Assembly: GCF_018374135.1 (NCBI RefSeq)
Contig: NZ_JAHAFS010000010.1
Location: 1 to 64,000 of the forward strand
Length of the DNA stretch: 64,000 bases
Direction: 5' to 3'
From: Campylobacter gracilis
GTDB taxonomy: Bacteria; Campylobacterota; Campylobacteria; Campylobacterales; Campylobacteraceae
The stretch's first letter is position 1. Every line of letters begins with the position of its first letter. The position numbers and the translations under genes were made by a program. The notes beneath the pieces are model-generated. The model was not told where the DNA came from, searched no databases, and was given only the letters and a program-made list of their open reading frames with translations. Below are positions 44,603-54,109 of this stretch, piece by piece.

Positions 44603-45643
44603 TTAATCTTGCCAGATATTTTCGTTTAATTTTAGACTTTTTACGATGGAGAGAAAGAATAGAAGCTCGTGCTTGATAGACGCGGCGGGATCAAAGCCAA
44701 ATACGCTGCGATCTACACTAGGCTCGAAACTATCGTATTTCGTACGGATGAAAATATAGACGTTTCTACCCGAAAAGCTTAAACTGATCGGTCCACCGGC
44801 GCCGCTTCTAAAGTGAAGCAAGCGCCGCATAAAGGCGGGTGTGAGGGCATACATTGCAGACACGGCGTCGGCGCTATATACGCTAAATGCGGAGCTAAAC
44901 TCGCTATCGTCCATCGCGATCTTCTTAAGTCCGCCGAGTGTTGGCCTCGCGCTGAGCGGAGGCAGGATCACGGCCACCGAGTTTACGCGCTTTTTAAATT
45001 CCGCGTAGAAAAAGATCCCCCTGCTGCTACGTCGTTCGTCGGTGTGGGTCACGCAGACATCCGCAAAGCTGAAAAATACTCCGTCATAAACGCCGGAAAT
45101 TTTATCTTCGCAATCAAAATAGCTTATGCCGTCCACAAATAGACCGCTCGCGCGCAGATACGACGGCCTAAACGAGCCTGAAATTTCATAGCGGTAGCCT
45201 AGGCTTGCGATATAAGGCGTGATATATTGGTGTTTAAAGGCGCGGACGAATTTTTTGGATCTATTATATTTGATCCGCTCTAGCGCGGCACCCGCGATAT
45301 TAAATAACGAAAGGCAGATGGTTACGAGTGCGATGACGAAGCGCAAGGTATCATTCTCGCACATTTCTACGCCTTTGGCAAGCATCCACAGCAAGATGCA
45401 AAAGATAAATACGCGCACTATATTTGCATCTTTATTCACTACTCTATAAGAGATGCTGCCGCAGCTAAATGCCACTATGATCCAGCAGAGGCCCATTGCT
45501 GCATTTTGATCTCTAAAATTGAAAAATAGCCACAGCGCCGAGGCTAGCACCGCTAGTACTATTATCGAAAACGCCGTGCCTTTGTGCTGCTCCGCCTCAT
45601 CTAGGATGCCGAGCCTTAGTTTTTCCAGTTCGTTTGCGGTCAT
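44603..45643 (-). CDS. DUF3137-family membrane protein
   Basis: 346 residues from the ATG at 45641-45643, preferred over an upstream TTG because AGAAAGAG lies just before it. Two pairs of hydrophobic helices (about 26-66 and 74-115) are followed by a long soluble domain with YITPYIASLGYRYEISGSF and the paired-strand GVYDGVFFSFADVCVTHT, typical of DUF3137. Function unknown in the family. It follows the purN terminator hairpins and is probably transcribed separately or by readthrough. Confidence 0.7.
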   Translation of the reverse strand: MTANELEKLRLGILDEAEQHKGTAFSIIVLAVLASALWLFFNFRDQNAAMGLCWIIVAFSCGSISYRVVNKDANIVRVFIFCILLWMLAKGVEMCENDTLRFVIALVTICLSLFNIAGAALERIKYNRSKKFVRAFKHQYITPYIASLGYRYEISGSFRPSYLRASGLFVDGISYFDCEDKISGVYDGVFFSFADVCVTHTDERRSSRGIFFYAEFKKRVNSVAVILPPLSARPTLGGLKKIAMDDSEFSSAFSVYSADAVSAMYALTPAFMRRLLHFRSGAGGPISLSFSGRNVYIFIRTKYDSFEPSVDRSVFGFDPAASIKHELLFFLSIVKSLKLNENIWQD

Positions 45644-45668
45644 CTTTCTCTTTCTAAATTTAGCTAGC

Positions 45669-45728
45669 AAATTTTAAAGCTTAGCCTCGAATCTGCCCCT
45701 AAATTTAAAAGACTAAGCTTTAAAATTT
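45669..45728 (-). terminator. 16-bp perfect inverted repeat
   Basis: AAATTTTAAAGCTTAG at 45669-45684 pairs perfectly with 45713-45728 across a 28-base loop. It lies just downstream of the purN hairpin and immediately upstream of the DUF3137 start, so it may be a second terminator or a leader structure. Confidence 0.5.
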
Positions 45729-45744
45729 ACAAAATTCCGCTCTT

Positions 45745-45776
45745 TAAATTTAGCGCGAATTTCTGCGCTAAATTTA
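45745..45776 (-). terminator. purN terminator hairpin
   Basis: A perfect 12-bp stem, TAAATTTAGCGC (45745-45756) with 45765-45776, 8-base loop; the right arm includes the purN stop codon. It is followed on the transcribed strand by A/T-rich sequence and the larger repeat at 45669-45728. Confidence 0.65.
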
Positions 45777-46352
45777 GCTTTGGCACAAAATTTCTACGAT
45801 CACCTGCGGCAATAGCTCATGCTCGATCTCGTGGATTTTGGCTTCGTAAGCTTCAAAGCTCATGCCCGCACTCTTTTCAAACGCGCGCTGGGCGATGATC
45901 GCGCCGCCGTCAAGCTCCTCGCTGACCCAGTGCACGCTCACGCCGCCTACCTTCATATCGCTTTCAAAACTTTCTTTTATCGCGTGCGCGCCCTTAAAAA
46001 GCGGCAGCAGCGACGGGTGAAGGTTTATCGCGCGAACTCTGCTCGTAAAAACGGGGGTGAGGATACGCATAAAGCCCGCAAGTACCGTAAGCTCCGCGCC
46101 GCTTTTTTCGATCTCGCGCACGAGGGCGGCGTCAAATTCCTCGCGGCTAGCGAAGTCTTTGTGATTTAGGATCACGCTTTGAAGTCCGAATTTTGCGGCC
46201 TTTGCGATACCGCCGGCGTCCGCTTTGTTGCTTAGCGTTAGCACGACTTCGATCTTAGTTTCGCCAAAAGTTTTGCCGTGCAGCTTCTGCAAGATCGCCT
46301 CTAAATTTGAGCCGCTGCCGCTAAAAAGCACGGCGAGCTTTTTCACAACCAT
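45774..46352 (-). CDS. purN: Phosphoribosylglycinamide formyltransferase
   Basis: 192 residues. LAVLFSGSGSNLEAIL, AINLHPSLLPLFKGAHAI and the VSVHWVSEELDGGAIIAQR block define PurN (10-formyl-THF-dependent GAR formylation). The ATG has AGGAGG 4 bases upstream and overlaps the nnrD end by 10 bases. It is the last gene of the tig run and ends in a hairpin. Confidence 0.96.
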   Translation of the reverse strand: MVVKKLAVLFSGSGSNLEAILQKLHGKTFGETKIEVVLTLSNKADAGGIAKAAKFGLQSVILNHKDFASREEFDAALVREIEKSGAELTVLAGFMRILTPVFTSRVRAINLHPSLLPLFKGAHAIKESFESDMKVGGVSVHWVSEELDGGAIIAQRAFEKSAGMSFEAYEAKIHEIEHELLPQVIVEILCQS

Positions 46353-47989
46353 TTTACCTCCTCGATGAGATCGAGCGGATTTAGCGCGTAGGAGTTTTTG
46401 GCGAAGGCTCGCGCGGCGAGTGCGTGGGCTAGGACGCCGCAGATTGAGGCTTGCAGAGGCGAGTAGCCTTGCGCGAGCAGCCCGCCGATGAGCCCTGCGA
46501 GTACGTCGCCGCTGCCGCCCTTTGCGAGCGCGGCGCTGCCCTTGTCGCAGACGTAGATGACGCCCGCCTGAGCGATGAGCGTGTTTGCGCCCTTTAGCAC
46601 GAGCACGCCGCTAAATTTCTCGCTCCACGCCTGCGCAAGCTCGAAACGCCGCTCTTGCAGCTCGCTCACGCTAAGATCTGCGATACCCGTGATCTTTAAA
46701 AGCGAGCAAAACTCCTTCGGATGGGGCGTTATGACTAAATTTGAGTTATCGCTAAGCAGGCTTAAAATTTCGCGCTCGTAGCACAGATCGGCGTCGATGA
46801 CGCAGCTTTTGTCCCGCAGTGCAGCAAGATCTATCTTTCGCTCCCCGAGGCCGCAGCCGCAGACTACGACCCGCGCGGCATCGAATGAGCTTTTTTGCAT
46901 CAAAATCGGGCTTAAATTTAATGGCTCCTTACTAACGACACTAACAAGCCCGCTGCCGATTGCGTGAGCCGCTAGAGCCGCCATCTGCGCCGCTCCGCTC
47001 ATCTGCCCGCTTACGACGTAGGTGTGCCCGAAATCGCCCTTGTTGGTGTTTTGTTTCCTGCGTAGCGGCAGCTTCAGATCGCTTTTTTGAAGTAGAAAAT
47101 ATTCGCTCCGTCCTTCGAAATTTGAGCGCGAAATTCCAAGATTTGCGACCTTGATCCGTCCTACCTGATCCTTCGCGCCGTCCGAAAATAGCGCGAGTTT
47201 GAGCGCTCCCATCGCGATCGTCAGATCCGCGCAAAATGCACCGCCTAAAATGCGCCCGAACTTGTCGATGCCGCTTGGGATATCTACGGCGATTTTTAGG
47301 GATTTTGAGCTATTTGCGAGAGATAAAATTTCACAAATTTCAGAGCTTAAGGCTTTGTTTAAACCGCTACCGAAAATTCCGTCGATTATGCAGTCTGCGT
47401 TTATAATCTCATCGTGCAGGATGCTCGGCTCGCCGTATTCGTTGCCTAGGTTGCCGTGCTCGCCGCTGCGTCCCGCGATCTCAAATTTAGCGCTCGTAAA
47501 TTTTGCGCTTAATTTATCGCTGTCACACGAAATGTCTGCACCGCTTAGGCTTTCGAGCTCTCCCCGCGGCTCGCTTGCGCCAGTGCCTTTTAAAGAGGAG
47601 CCGTCTACGCTTTCATGCGCGCAGGCATCCTTGCTAGACGCTTCCTCTACGTGCTCGCAAGCGTCTTTTACGCTCGAGATATCGATAAGTTTAACGCCCG
47701 CAGCCCGCGCCGCATCCGCTTGAAATTTGCCCGCCGCGCTTCTATTTTCGAGCACGCAAAGCGCCGTGCAGCTAAAATCCCCGCTTAATTTTCGCAGCGC
47801 CGCCATCGCATCCGCGCCATTGTTTCCGCCGCCGCAAAGTGCTAAAATGCGCGAGCCCTTTTTGAGTCGCTTTCTGATCTCGCCCTCGATCTTGCAAGCG
47901 GCGTTTTCCATTAAAATTTGCTCGCCAAGTCCAAATTTCGCGCTCGCCCTGGCGTCGAGCTCCTCGGTGCTAAAGAAAATTTTTTTCAA
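46343..47989 (-). CDS. nnrD: Bifunctional NAD(P)H-hydrate epimerase/dehydratase
   Basis: 548 residues. The N-terminal YjeF epimerase domain has MENAACKIEGE and LCGGGNNGADAMAAL. The C-terminal ribokinase-like dehydratase has TYVVSGQMSGAAQMAALAAHAIGSG and GGSGDVLAGLIGGLLAQG. It repairs hydrated NAD(P)H. The epimerase domain is split by about 80 low-complexity residues (about 106-190, Ser/Glu/Ala/Gly-rich), an unusual insert. 4-base overlap with comM upstream. Confidence 0.93.
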   Translation of the reverse strand: MKKIFFSTEELDARASAKFGLGEQILMENAACKIEGEIRKRLKKGSRILALCGGGNNGADAMAALRKLSGDFSCTALCVLENRSAAGKFQADAARAAGVKLIDISSVKDACEHVEEASSKDACAHESVDGSSLKGTGASEPRGELESLSGADISCDSDKLSAKFTSAKFEIAGRSGEHGNLGNEYGEPSILHDEIINADCIIDGIFGSGLNKALSSEICEILSLANSSKSLKIAVDIPSGIDKFGRILGGAFCADLTIAMGALKLALFSDGAKDQVGRIKVANLGISRSNFEGRSEYFLLQKSDLKLPLRRKQNTNKGDFGHTYVVSGQMSGAAQMAALAAHAIGSGLVSVVSKEPLNLSPILMQKSSFDAARVVVCGCGLGERKIDLAALRDKSCVIDADLCYEREILSLLSDNSNLVITPHPKEFCSLLKITGIADLSVSELQERRFELAQAWSEKFSGVLVLKGANTLIAQAGVIYVCDKGSAALAKGGSGDVLAGLIGGLLAQGYSPLQASICGVLAHALAARAFAKNSYALNPLDLIEEVKWL

Positions 47990-49503
47990 ATTTCGCTCCT
48001 TATGCGAAAGCTAAGAGCCTCCAAAATATGCGCCTTAGCGATGATCTCTGCACCTGCTAGATCGGCAATCGTGCGCGCGAGCTTTAGCGTCTTATTTACG
48101 CCGCGCTGCGAAAGATCGTAGCGGGTGATCGCCGTTTGCAGAACCTCTCGCGCAGCGCTTTCGCAGACGCAAAATTTTTTGGTCTCCTCGTCGCGCAGCT
48201 TTGCGTTTAGTTCGCTCTGCCCACGAGCCTTTTGTGCGCGAAACGCCCGTAGCACCGCATCAGCCATCTCCTCGCTGCAAACGTCGCTTCTGTCGTCCGC
48301 ACCGGTCTCGTCCATCGCGACGTATATGTCGATGCGATCCAGTAGCGGCGCGGAGATCGTGTTTTTGTAGCGCCTGATGTCGTTTAGCGAGCAGGTGCAG
48401 GTGAGGTTTTTGGAGAATAAATTTCCGCACGGGCAGGGGTTTTGCGCCGCGACGAAGATAAATTTCGTTTGGTATTCGACCTTGGAATTTACGCGCGAAA
48501 TCAAAATTCTATTATCCTCTAGCGGCTCGCGCAGGCTTTCTAAAATTTGCTTGCCGAAGTGCGGCAGCTCGTCGAAAAACAGCTCGCCGCCGTTTGCAAG
48601 CGCGACCTCGCCGATCTTTGCGCCGCTACTGCCGCCGCCGAAAATGGAGCTGCGCGTGCTGGTGTGGTGCGGCGAGCGGAAGGGGCGCAGCGCGCTAAAA
48701 TCGACGTCTTTGTTATTTAGCGACTCGTAGGCGCACGAGAGCAGCACTTCGCCTAGGCTCTGCGGAGGCAGAATTCTGGCTATTCGCTTGGCGCACATGC
48801 TTTTGCCGCAGCCGGGGCTGCCCTCAAAGAGGATGTTGTGCATGCCGCACGCGGCGATCAGGCTCGCGCGCTTGGCGCGCTTTTGCCCTTTGACGTCTTT
48901 GAAATCAAGCGAAAAATCGCGGTTGGGAACGTAAGCTTGCCCGTCAATTTCCACGACGTTTTTAAAAAGCGGATGGGTTTCTCGCATGAGCCTGCTTGCG
49001 GCAAATTCCTCGTCTAAAAAAAATCTGACCGCATCGCTTAGGTTACTCACCGCATAAACGTCGTAATTTGGGATCGTGCAGGCCTTTAGAGCAATGCTTT
49101 GCGGCACTAAAATTTTAGCGCGCTTCACCTTCGTGCTTAAAAAAAGTAGGATCGAAAAGAGGCTCGCCGTGCTCTTTAGGCTGCCGTCTAAACCGAGCTC
49201 GCCGAAGACGAAGAAATCGCCGTCGATGCGCTCTTTTTGCAGCGCGATGAGAAGCGCGATCGCAAGATCGAAGTGCGAGCCGTTTTTGGGCGTGTCGGAG
49301 GGGGAAAGATTTATGATGATTTTGGATGCGGGAAATTTAAAATTTAAGCTCATAAGCGCGGCTTTTACGCGACTTTCGCTCTCTTTTATCGTAGCGCCCG
49401 CAAGACCGACGATATTAAATCCCGGCAGCCCCCGCACGAATGTCGACTCGACCTCTACGGGGATCAGAGCATCCGTGAAGGCAGCGCATTTTAGGGATTT
49501 CAT
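47986..49503 (-). CDS. comM: YifB/ComM-family AAA+ ATPase
   Basis: 505 residues: N-terminal Lon-protease-like domain (LPGFNIVGLAGATIKESESRVKAAL), Mg-chelatase-type ATPase with Walker A EGSPGCGKSMCAKR and ELPHFGKQILESLREPLED, and a C-terminal domain with RYDLSQRGVNKTLKLARTIADL. ComM homologues help branch migration during natural transformation, so the gene fits a naturally competent Campylobacter. It overlaps def by 4 bases and nnrD by 4. Confidence 0.92.
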   Translation of the reverse strand: MKSLKCAAFTDALIPVEVESTFVRGLPGFNIVGLAGATIKESESRVKAALMSLNFKFPASKIIINLSPSDTPKNGSHFDLAIALLIALQKERIDGDFFVFGELGLDGSLKSTASLFSILLFLSTKVKRAKILVPQSIALKACTIPNYDVYAVSNLSDAVRFFLDEEFAASRLMRETHPLFKNVVEIDGQAYVPNRDFSLDFKDVKGQKRAKRASLIAACGMHNILFEGSPGCGKSMCAKRIARILPPQSLGEVLLSCAYESLNNKDVDFSALRPFRSPHHTSTRSSIFGGGSSGAKIGEVALANGGELFFDELPHFGKQILESLREPLEDNRILISRVNSKVEYQTKFIFVAAQNPCPCGNLFSKNLTCTCSLNDIRRYKNTISAPLLDRIDIYVAMDETGADDRSDVCSEEMADAVLRAFRAQKARGQSELNAKLRDEETKKFCVCESAAREVLQTAITRYDLSQRGVNKTLKLARTIADLAGAEIIAKAHILEALSFRIRSEI

Positions 49504-50018
49504 TTCGATTTTTCTTTTAGACTTTTTTTGAATTCTTTATCAAATTTTTTGCGTTTGTTGTATCCGATGCGCTCGATGAAAAGATGTCCGTCGAGGTGGT
49601 CCATCTCGTGCTGGATACAGACGGCTAGCAGCTCGCTAGCGTCCATTTCGTGGGTATTGCCGGCGCGGTCTTTAAACTGCACCGTGATAAACTCAGCGCG
49701 CGTTACGTCCTCGTAAAAGCCAGGCACCGACAGGCAGCCCTCCTGAAATACGACCTCGCCTTCCTTTTTTAAAATTTGCGGATTGATGATCTCGATGAGG
49801 TCTTTTTTGTCTTGGATTTTTTCCTCATTGGCTAAATTTATGATCAAAGCGCGCACGGGCCTGCCTACCTGGATGGCGGCAAGGCCTATGCCGTTTTTTG
49901 CGATCATCGTCTCATACATATCGTCCAAAAGCTCGCCCAGCGCTGCGTCGAATTTAACGACCTCGGTCGATCTTTGGTATAGCTTTTTATTCGGATAGGT
50001 AAGGACGTCCAGGATCAT
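49500..50018 (-). CDS. def: Peptide deformylase
   Basis: 172 residues with the three deformylase motifs GIGLAAIQVG, EGCLSVPG (Cys95) and QHEMDHLDG (His137, Glu138, His141), which bind Fe(II) and catalyse removal of formyl from new proteins. It abuts clpP. Confidence 0.97.
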   Translation of the reverse strand: MILDVLTYPNKKLYQRSTEVVKFDAALGELLDDMYETMIAKNGIGLAAIQVGRPVRALIINLANEEKIQDKKDLIEIINPQILKKEGEVVFQEGCLSVPGFYEDVTRAEFITVQFKDRAGNTHEMDASELLAVCIQHEMDHLDGHLFIERIGYNKRKKFDKEFKKSLKEKSK

Positions 50019-50603
50019 CTATTTAAAGCTCTTTTGAAGTACCTGATCGATCAGTCCGTATTGCACGGCATCCTCGGCGCTCATGAAAAAGTCGCGATCG
50101 GTATCCTTTTCGACCTGCGCGAGATCTTTGCCGGAATTTTGCGAAAGGATGCCATTCAGAATTTCTTTCATTCGTAAAATTTCTTTGGCTTGGATCTCGA
50201 TGTCGGTAGCCTGGCCTTGCGCGCCGCCTAGGGGCTGGTGGATCATTATGCGCGAGTTTGGAAGCGCGTAGCGTTTGCCTTTGGCTCCGCAGCTTAGCAA
50301 AAATGCCCCCATCGACGCCGCTTGACCGATACAGATTGTACTTACGTCGGGTTTGATGTAATTCATCGTGTCATAAATGCTAAATCCGCTCGTAACCACG
50401 CCGCCCGGGGAGTTGATATATAGATAGATATCCTTATCCGGGTCCTCCGCCTCCAAAAACAGAAGCTGTGCGACGATCGAGCTTGCTACTGCGTCGTCGA
50501 TCTCGCCGCTAAGCATTACGATACGATCTTTTAGCAGTCTCGAGTAGATGTCGTAGCTGCGCTCTCCGCGACTAGTTTGTTCGATAACGTAAGGAATCAC
50601 CAT
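50019..50603 (-). CDS. clpP: ATP-dependent Clp protease proteolytic subunit
   Basis: 194 residues; catalytic Ser97 in GQAASMGAF and His122 in MIHQPLGG, with the Asp in the DTDRDFFM region. Forms the two-ring protease chamber with ClpA/ClpX. Directly follows trigger factor, the usual campylobacterial order. Confidence 0.98.
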   Translation of the reverse strand: MVIPYVIEQTSRGERSYDIYSRLLKDRIVMLSGEIDDAVASSIVAQLLFLEAEDPDKDIYLYINSPGGVVTSGFSIYDTMNYIKPDVSTICIGQAASMGAFLLSCGAKGKRYALPNSRIMIHQPLGGAQGQATDIEIQAKEILRMKEILNGILSQNSGKDLAQVEKDTDRDFFMSAEDAVQYGLIDQVLQKSFK

Positions 50604-51917
50604 CTATTCGCCTTTCTCTTCTTTTTTGCCCTGCTTGGAGAAAATATCATTGAATAGCTTCTCCTCTATAAGTGCCATTTTGACAGCCGGCAGCATGCCG
50701 TTGTTGCGGTATCTATTTAGATGCTCCTTCGGATCGGCGCCGTATGTGTAGGCCTCCATATAGACCGCTTGGACGAGCTCCTGATCGCTCACGTCGATAT
50801 TGCGTTTTTTGGCTAGTTCGTCGATTAAGAAAGTAAGTTTGACGCTGTTTTCGGCAGCCTTTCTAAACTCTTCGCGCTTTTTATCCACTGCGTTTTTATC
50901 GTTTTTAAATTCCTCGATCTGCTCCTTTGAAAAGCCGCTCCAGGCGTTATTAAACTGCAAATTAATCTCCTGCTCGACGATCGCTTTTGGAAGCGCGAAG
51001 TTAAATTTCTCGGCGAGCGCGTCGGCAAATTTAGGCTTTAGATCCTCGTTTATCAGCTTTTGAAGCTTATCGTTTTTGATGCGCTCTTTGATGCGCGCTT
51101 CAAATTTCTCCTTGCTCGGCTCCGCTTCGCCTGGAAGCGCTTGCTTTAGCTCCTCCTCGCCGAGCTCTTTGGCGGGTTTTTTAGCTTGAATTTCATGAAG
51201 TTTGACTTTAAAGATCGCGTCCTTGCCGGCTAAATTTTTCGCGCCGTAATCTTGCGGAAATTTAACCGCTACGTCGCGTTCCTCGCCCACTCTAAGTCCG
51301 ATCATACCGTCTTCAAAGCCCGGGATAAATTGATTTGAGCCGATCTGAAGGACGTAGTCCTGCGCCTTACCGCCGTCGAATGGCTTGCCGTCCACGAAGC
51401 CTTCGAAGTCGAATTTTGCAAAATCGTCTTTGGCTAGAATTTTTTTGTTGGTTTTAGAAAGCGGAGCGATCATCTGCAAAAATTCCGCCACTTTTTCGTC
51501 GATCTCTTTTTGGGTAACACGCGGGCTGCTAAATTTAGGAATCAGCTCCTCGTACCCCTCGACGCTAACCTCCGGTCTGAAAGAAATTTCGATCTCAACG
51601 TCGATGTCGCCTTCTTTTTCGTCAAATTTAGAAAAAATCGGCTCGGATAAAATTTCATCTTGTTTTTTCTTTAAAATTTTAAGAGACTGATCGATCATAT
51701 CTTTAAGAAGCTCCTGCTTCGCATCGCCCTCAAGCTGCTTGCCGTATCGCTTCAAAACCACCGCGGTAGGCACTTTGCCCTGTCTGAATCCGTCGATTCT
51801 TAGCTGCTTGGAGGCCTTTTTGGCTAGCTCTTCTACTTTGGCTGCGATCTGCTTTGCTTCGATCTTGCTCGCAGCTACCGCATTTGCGGCGTCTTTCATT
51901 TTTGCTTTTACTTCCAT
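50604..51917 (-). CDS. tig: Trigger factor
   Basis: 437 residues: N-terminal ribosome-binding domain (with RIDGFRQGKVPTAVV), FKBP-like prolyl isomerase (about 150-240, with PFDGGKAQDYVLQIGSNQFIPGFEDGMIG) and helical C-domain ending in a Lys/Glu tail. Ribosome-associated chaperone; first gene of the tig-clpP-def-comM-nnrD-purN run. Confidence 0.97.
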   Translation of the reverse strand: MEVKAKMKDAANAVAASKIEAKQIAAKVEELAKKASKQLRIDGFRQGKVPTAVVLKRYGKQLEGDAKQELLKDMIDQSLKILKKKQDEILSEPIFSKFDEKEGDIDVEIEISFRPEVSVEGYEELIPKFSSPRVTQKEIDEKVAEFLQMIAPLSKTNKKILAKDDFAKFDFEGFVDGKPFDGGKAQDYVLQIGSNQFIPGFEDGMIGLRVGEERDVAVKFPQDYGAKNLAGKDAIFKVKLHEIQAKKPAKELGEEELKQALPGEAEPSKEKFEARIKERIKNDKLQKLINEDLKPKFADALAEKFNFALPKAIVEQEINLQFNNAWSGFSKEQIEEFKNDKNAVDKKREEFRKAAENSVKLTFLIDELAKKRNIDVSDQELVQAVYMEAYTYGADPKEHLNRYRNNGMLPAVKMALIEEKLFNDIFSKQGKKEEKGE

Positions 51918-52210
51918 AAAATTCCTTTAGAAAATTTAAAAATAGCAAATAATATATCAAAAAATTTCTTATTTAAAGTATAAATTCCTAAAATTTGCCG
52001 AGCCTAAGCGGCTCGCGGCTTTTAAATTTTAAAATTTTTAAGAGCCCGCCTTGAAATTTAAAGCGGGCTTGAGGCTAAAATTTTACCGATATGTTAAACA
52101 TAAACTGCCGCGCGTAGCTCGAAATTTTAATCGGAATTTTAAAATTTATCAGCGTTATAAAAGGCGTTTTTGAGTAATATCGCGCATCGATTTTTAAGGA
52201 ATTGCTAAAA
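51918..52210. promoter_or_regulatory. Divergent tig/folE control region
   Basis: Holds two hairpins, CGAGCC-TAAGC-GGCTCG (51999-52015, followed by T-rich sequence on the plus strand) and AGCCCGC/GCGGGCT (52043-52049/52063-52069). Terminator-like structures inside a divergent promoter region are unexpected and may be leader attenuators. Confidence 0.45.
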
Positions 52211-52795
52211 ATGGACGAAAAAAGCCGAGTAAAATTTGAAAATTGCGTGTCGCAGATGCTTGAAATTTTAGGCGAGGATCCGAAGCGCGACGGGCTTGCA
52301 AAGACGCCTGAGCGCGTAGCTAAAGCCTATGAGTTTCTAACTAGCGGCTATGAGCTGGATCCAAAAGAAATTTTAAACGACGCGCTGTTTGAGAGCAGTA
52401 ACAACGAGATGGTTCTGATAAAAGATATAGAATTTTATAGCCTCTGCGAGCACCATCTGCTGCCTATCATCGGGCGCGCGCACGTCGCGTATATACCGAA
52501 TAAAAAGGTCGTGGGGCTTAGCAAAATTCCGCGTATGGTAAATATTTTCGCGCGCAGGCTGCAGATCCAAGAGCAGCTTACCGAGCAGATCGCAGGCGCC
52601 ATCGAGGAGGTGATCCATCCGCTCGGCGTGGGCGTGGTGCTGCAGGCGCGACACATGTGCATGGAGATGCGCGGCGTGCAAAAGATCAACTCGACCACGA
52701 CTACGTCGGCACTGCGGGGGCTTTTTATCAGCCGAAACGACACGCGCAAGGAATTTTTCGATCTAATAAATTCTCCGAAAACTTTTGGTTTTTAA
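52211..52795 (+). CDS. folE: GTP cyclohydrolase I
   Basis: 194 residues from the ATG at 52211 (AAGGA 10 bases upstream; a TTG 9 bases earlier is too close to it). SLCEHHLLPIIGRAHVAYIP supplies zinc ligands, with CMEMRGVQ and TTTTSALRG near the end. First step from GTP to folate and related pterins. Adjacent to tig as in C. jejuni. Confidence 0.96.
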   Translation: MDEKSRVKFENCVSQMLEILGEDPKRDGLAKTPERVAKAYEFLTSGYELDPKEILNDALFESSNNEMVLIKDIEFYSLCEHHLLPIIGRAHVAYIPNKKVVGLSKIPRMVNIFARRLQIQEQLTEQIAGAIEEVIHPLGVGVVLQARHMCMEMRGVQKINSTTTTSALRGLFISRNDTRKEFFDLINSPKTFGF

Positions 52796-52906
52796 AACGG
52801 CAAACGTTAAAGAAAAATTTAGCAATTATGTTATATTATCGTGCGAAATTGATAAAAGAGCGAAATTGTCTGATTAAATTTCAGGCAAATTTTAGAAAGG
52901 AATTTT

Positions 52907-54106
52907 ATGCAGCGCGTTTATTTGGATAATAACGCCACTACGATGGTCGATCCCGAAGTTTTTGAGGAGATGAAGCCGTTTTTTTGCGATAAATACGGCA
53001 ACCCAAATTCCCTTCACAGCTTCGGCAGCGAGACCCACCCCGCGCTAAGAACTGCGATGGATAGGCTCTATGCGGGACTCGGAGCTGCGGATGCGGACGA
53101 TATCGTCATCACGAGCTGTGCGACCGAGAGCAATAACTGGGTTTTAAAAGGAATTTACTACGATAAAATTCTAACCGGCGAGAAGGATAATATCGTCATA
53201 AGCTCCGTTGAGCACCCCGCAATCAGCGCAACCTGTGCTTTTTTAGAAAAAATTTGCGGCGTAAAGATCACTCGCCTGGGCGTCGATAAAGACGGACTAA
53301 TCGATCTTGACGAGCTTAGCGAAAAGATCAACGACAAAACCGCGCTTGTTAGCGTGATGTGGGCAAATAACGAAACCGGTACGATCTTCCCCGTAAAAAA
53401 AATCGCACAAATCGCACACGAGCGCGGTGCGCTGTATCACGCCGACGCGGTGCAGGCCATAGGCAAGATAAAGGTAAACGTGCGCGATGCGAACGTGGAT
53501 TTTTTAAGCCTATCGGGGCATAAATTTCACGCTCCAAAGGGCGTCGGCGCGCTCTACATCAAAGATAGCAAGCCGCTTACGAGTCTGCTTCATGGCGGCG
53601 AGCAGATGGGTGGGCGCCGCAGCGGTACGCTAAACGTAGCGGGCATCGTGGGGCTCGGCAAAGCTTTGGAACTAGCGAATAAATTTATGGATTTTGAGCG
53701 TACTCAGGTAAGCAGACTGCGCGATAAGCTGGAGGACGCGCTTTTGCAAATTTCAAACGTCAGCGTCGTGGGCGACCGCAGCATTCGCGTGCCAAACACT
53801 ATCCTTGCCTCGATCCAAGGCGTCGAGGGAGAGGCGATGCTGTGGGATCTGAATAAAGCTGGTATCGCCGCTTCTACGGGCTCTGCGTGTGCGAGCGAGG
53901 CGCTCGAGAATAATCCGATAATGGAAGCGATCGGCGCGGATAAGGAGCTGGCACATACGGCGCTAAGACTTTCGCTGTCGCGCTTTACGACGGAGGCGGA
54001 GATTGATTATGCGATCGAACATATAGGTAAGGCTATCGCCCGTCTGCGCGGGATTTCAAGCACGTTTGCTTACGCGCCGCAAGGTTATGAGAAAAATAAA
54101 GGATAA
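52907..54106 (+). CDS. nifS: Cysteine desulfurase (NifS type)
   Basis: 399 residues, PLP enzyme. YLDNNATTMVDPEV at the start, PLP lysine Lys206 in SGHKFHAPKG and the sulfur-accepting Cys328 in STGSACASE. Supplies sulfur for Fe-S clusters to the NifU scaffold, whose gene follows after 3 bases. A NIF-type rather than ISC/SUF set is characteristic of Campylobacterota. Confidence 0.97.
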   Translation: MQRVYLDNNATTMVDPEVFEEMKPFFCDKYGNPNSLHSFGSETHPALRTAMDRLYAGLGAADADDIVITSCATESNNWVLKGIYYDKILTGEKDNIVISSVEHPAISATCAFLEKICGVKITRLGVDKDGLIDLDELSEKINDKTALVSVMWANNETGTIFPVKKIAQIAHERGALYHADAVQAIGKIKVNVRDANVDFLSLSGHKFHAPKGVGALYIKDSKPLTSLLHGGEQMGGRRSGTLNVAGIVGLGKALELANKFMDFERTQVSRLRDKLEDALLQISNVSVVGDRSIRVPNTILASIQGVEGEAMLWDLNKAGIAASTGSACASEALENNPIMEAIGADKELAHTALRLSLSRFTTEAEIDYAIEHIGKAIARLRGISSTFAYAPQGYEKNKG

Positions 54107-54109
54107 AAA

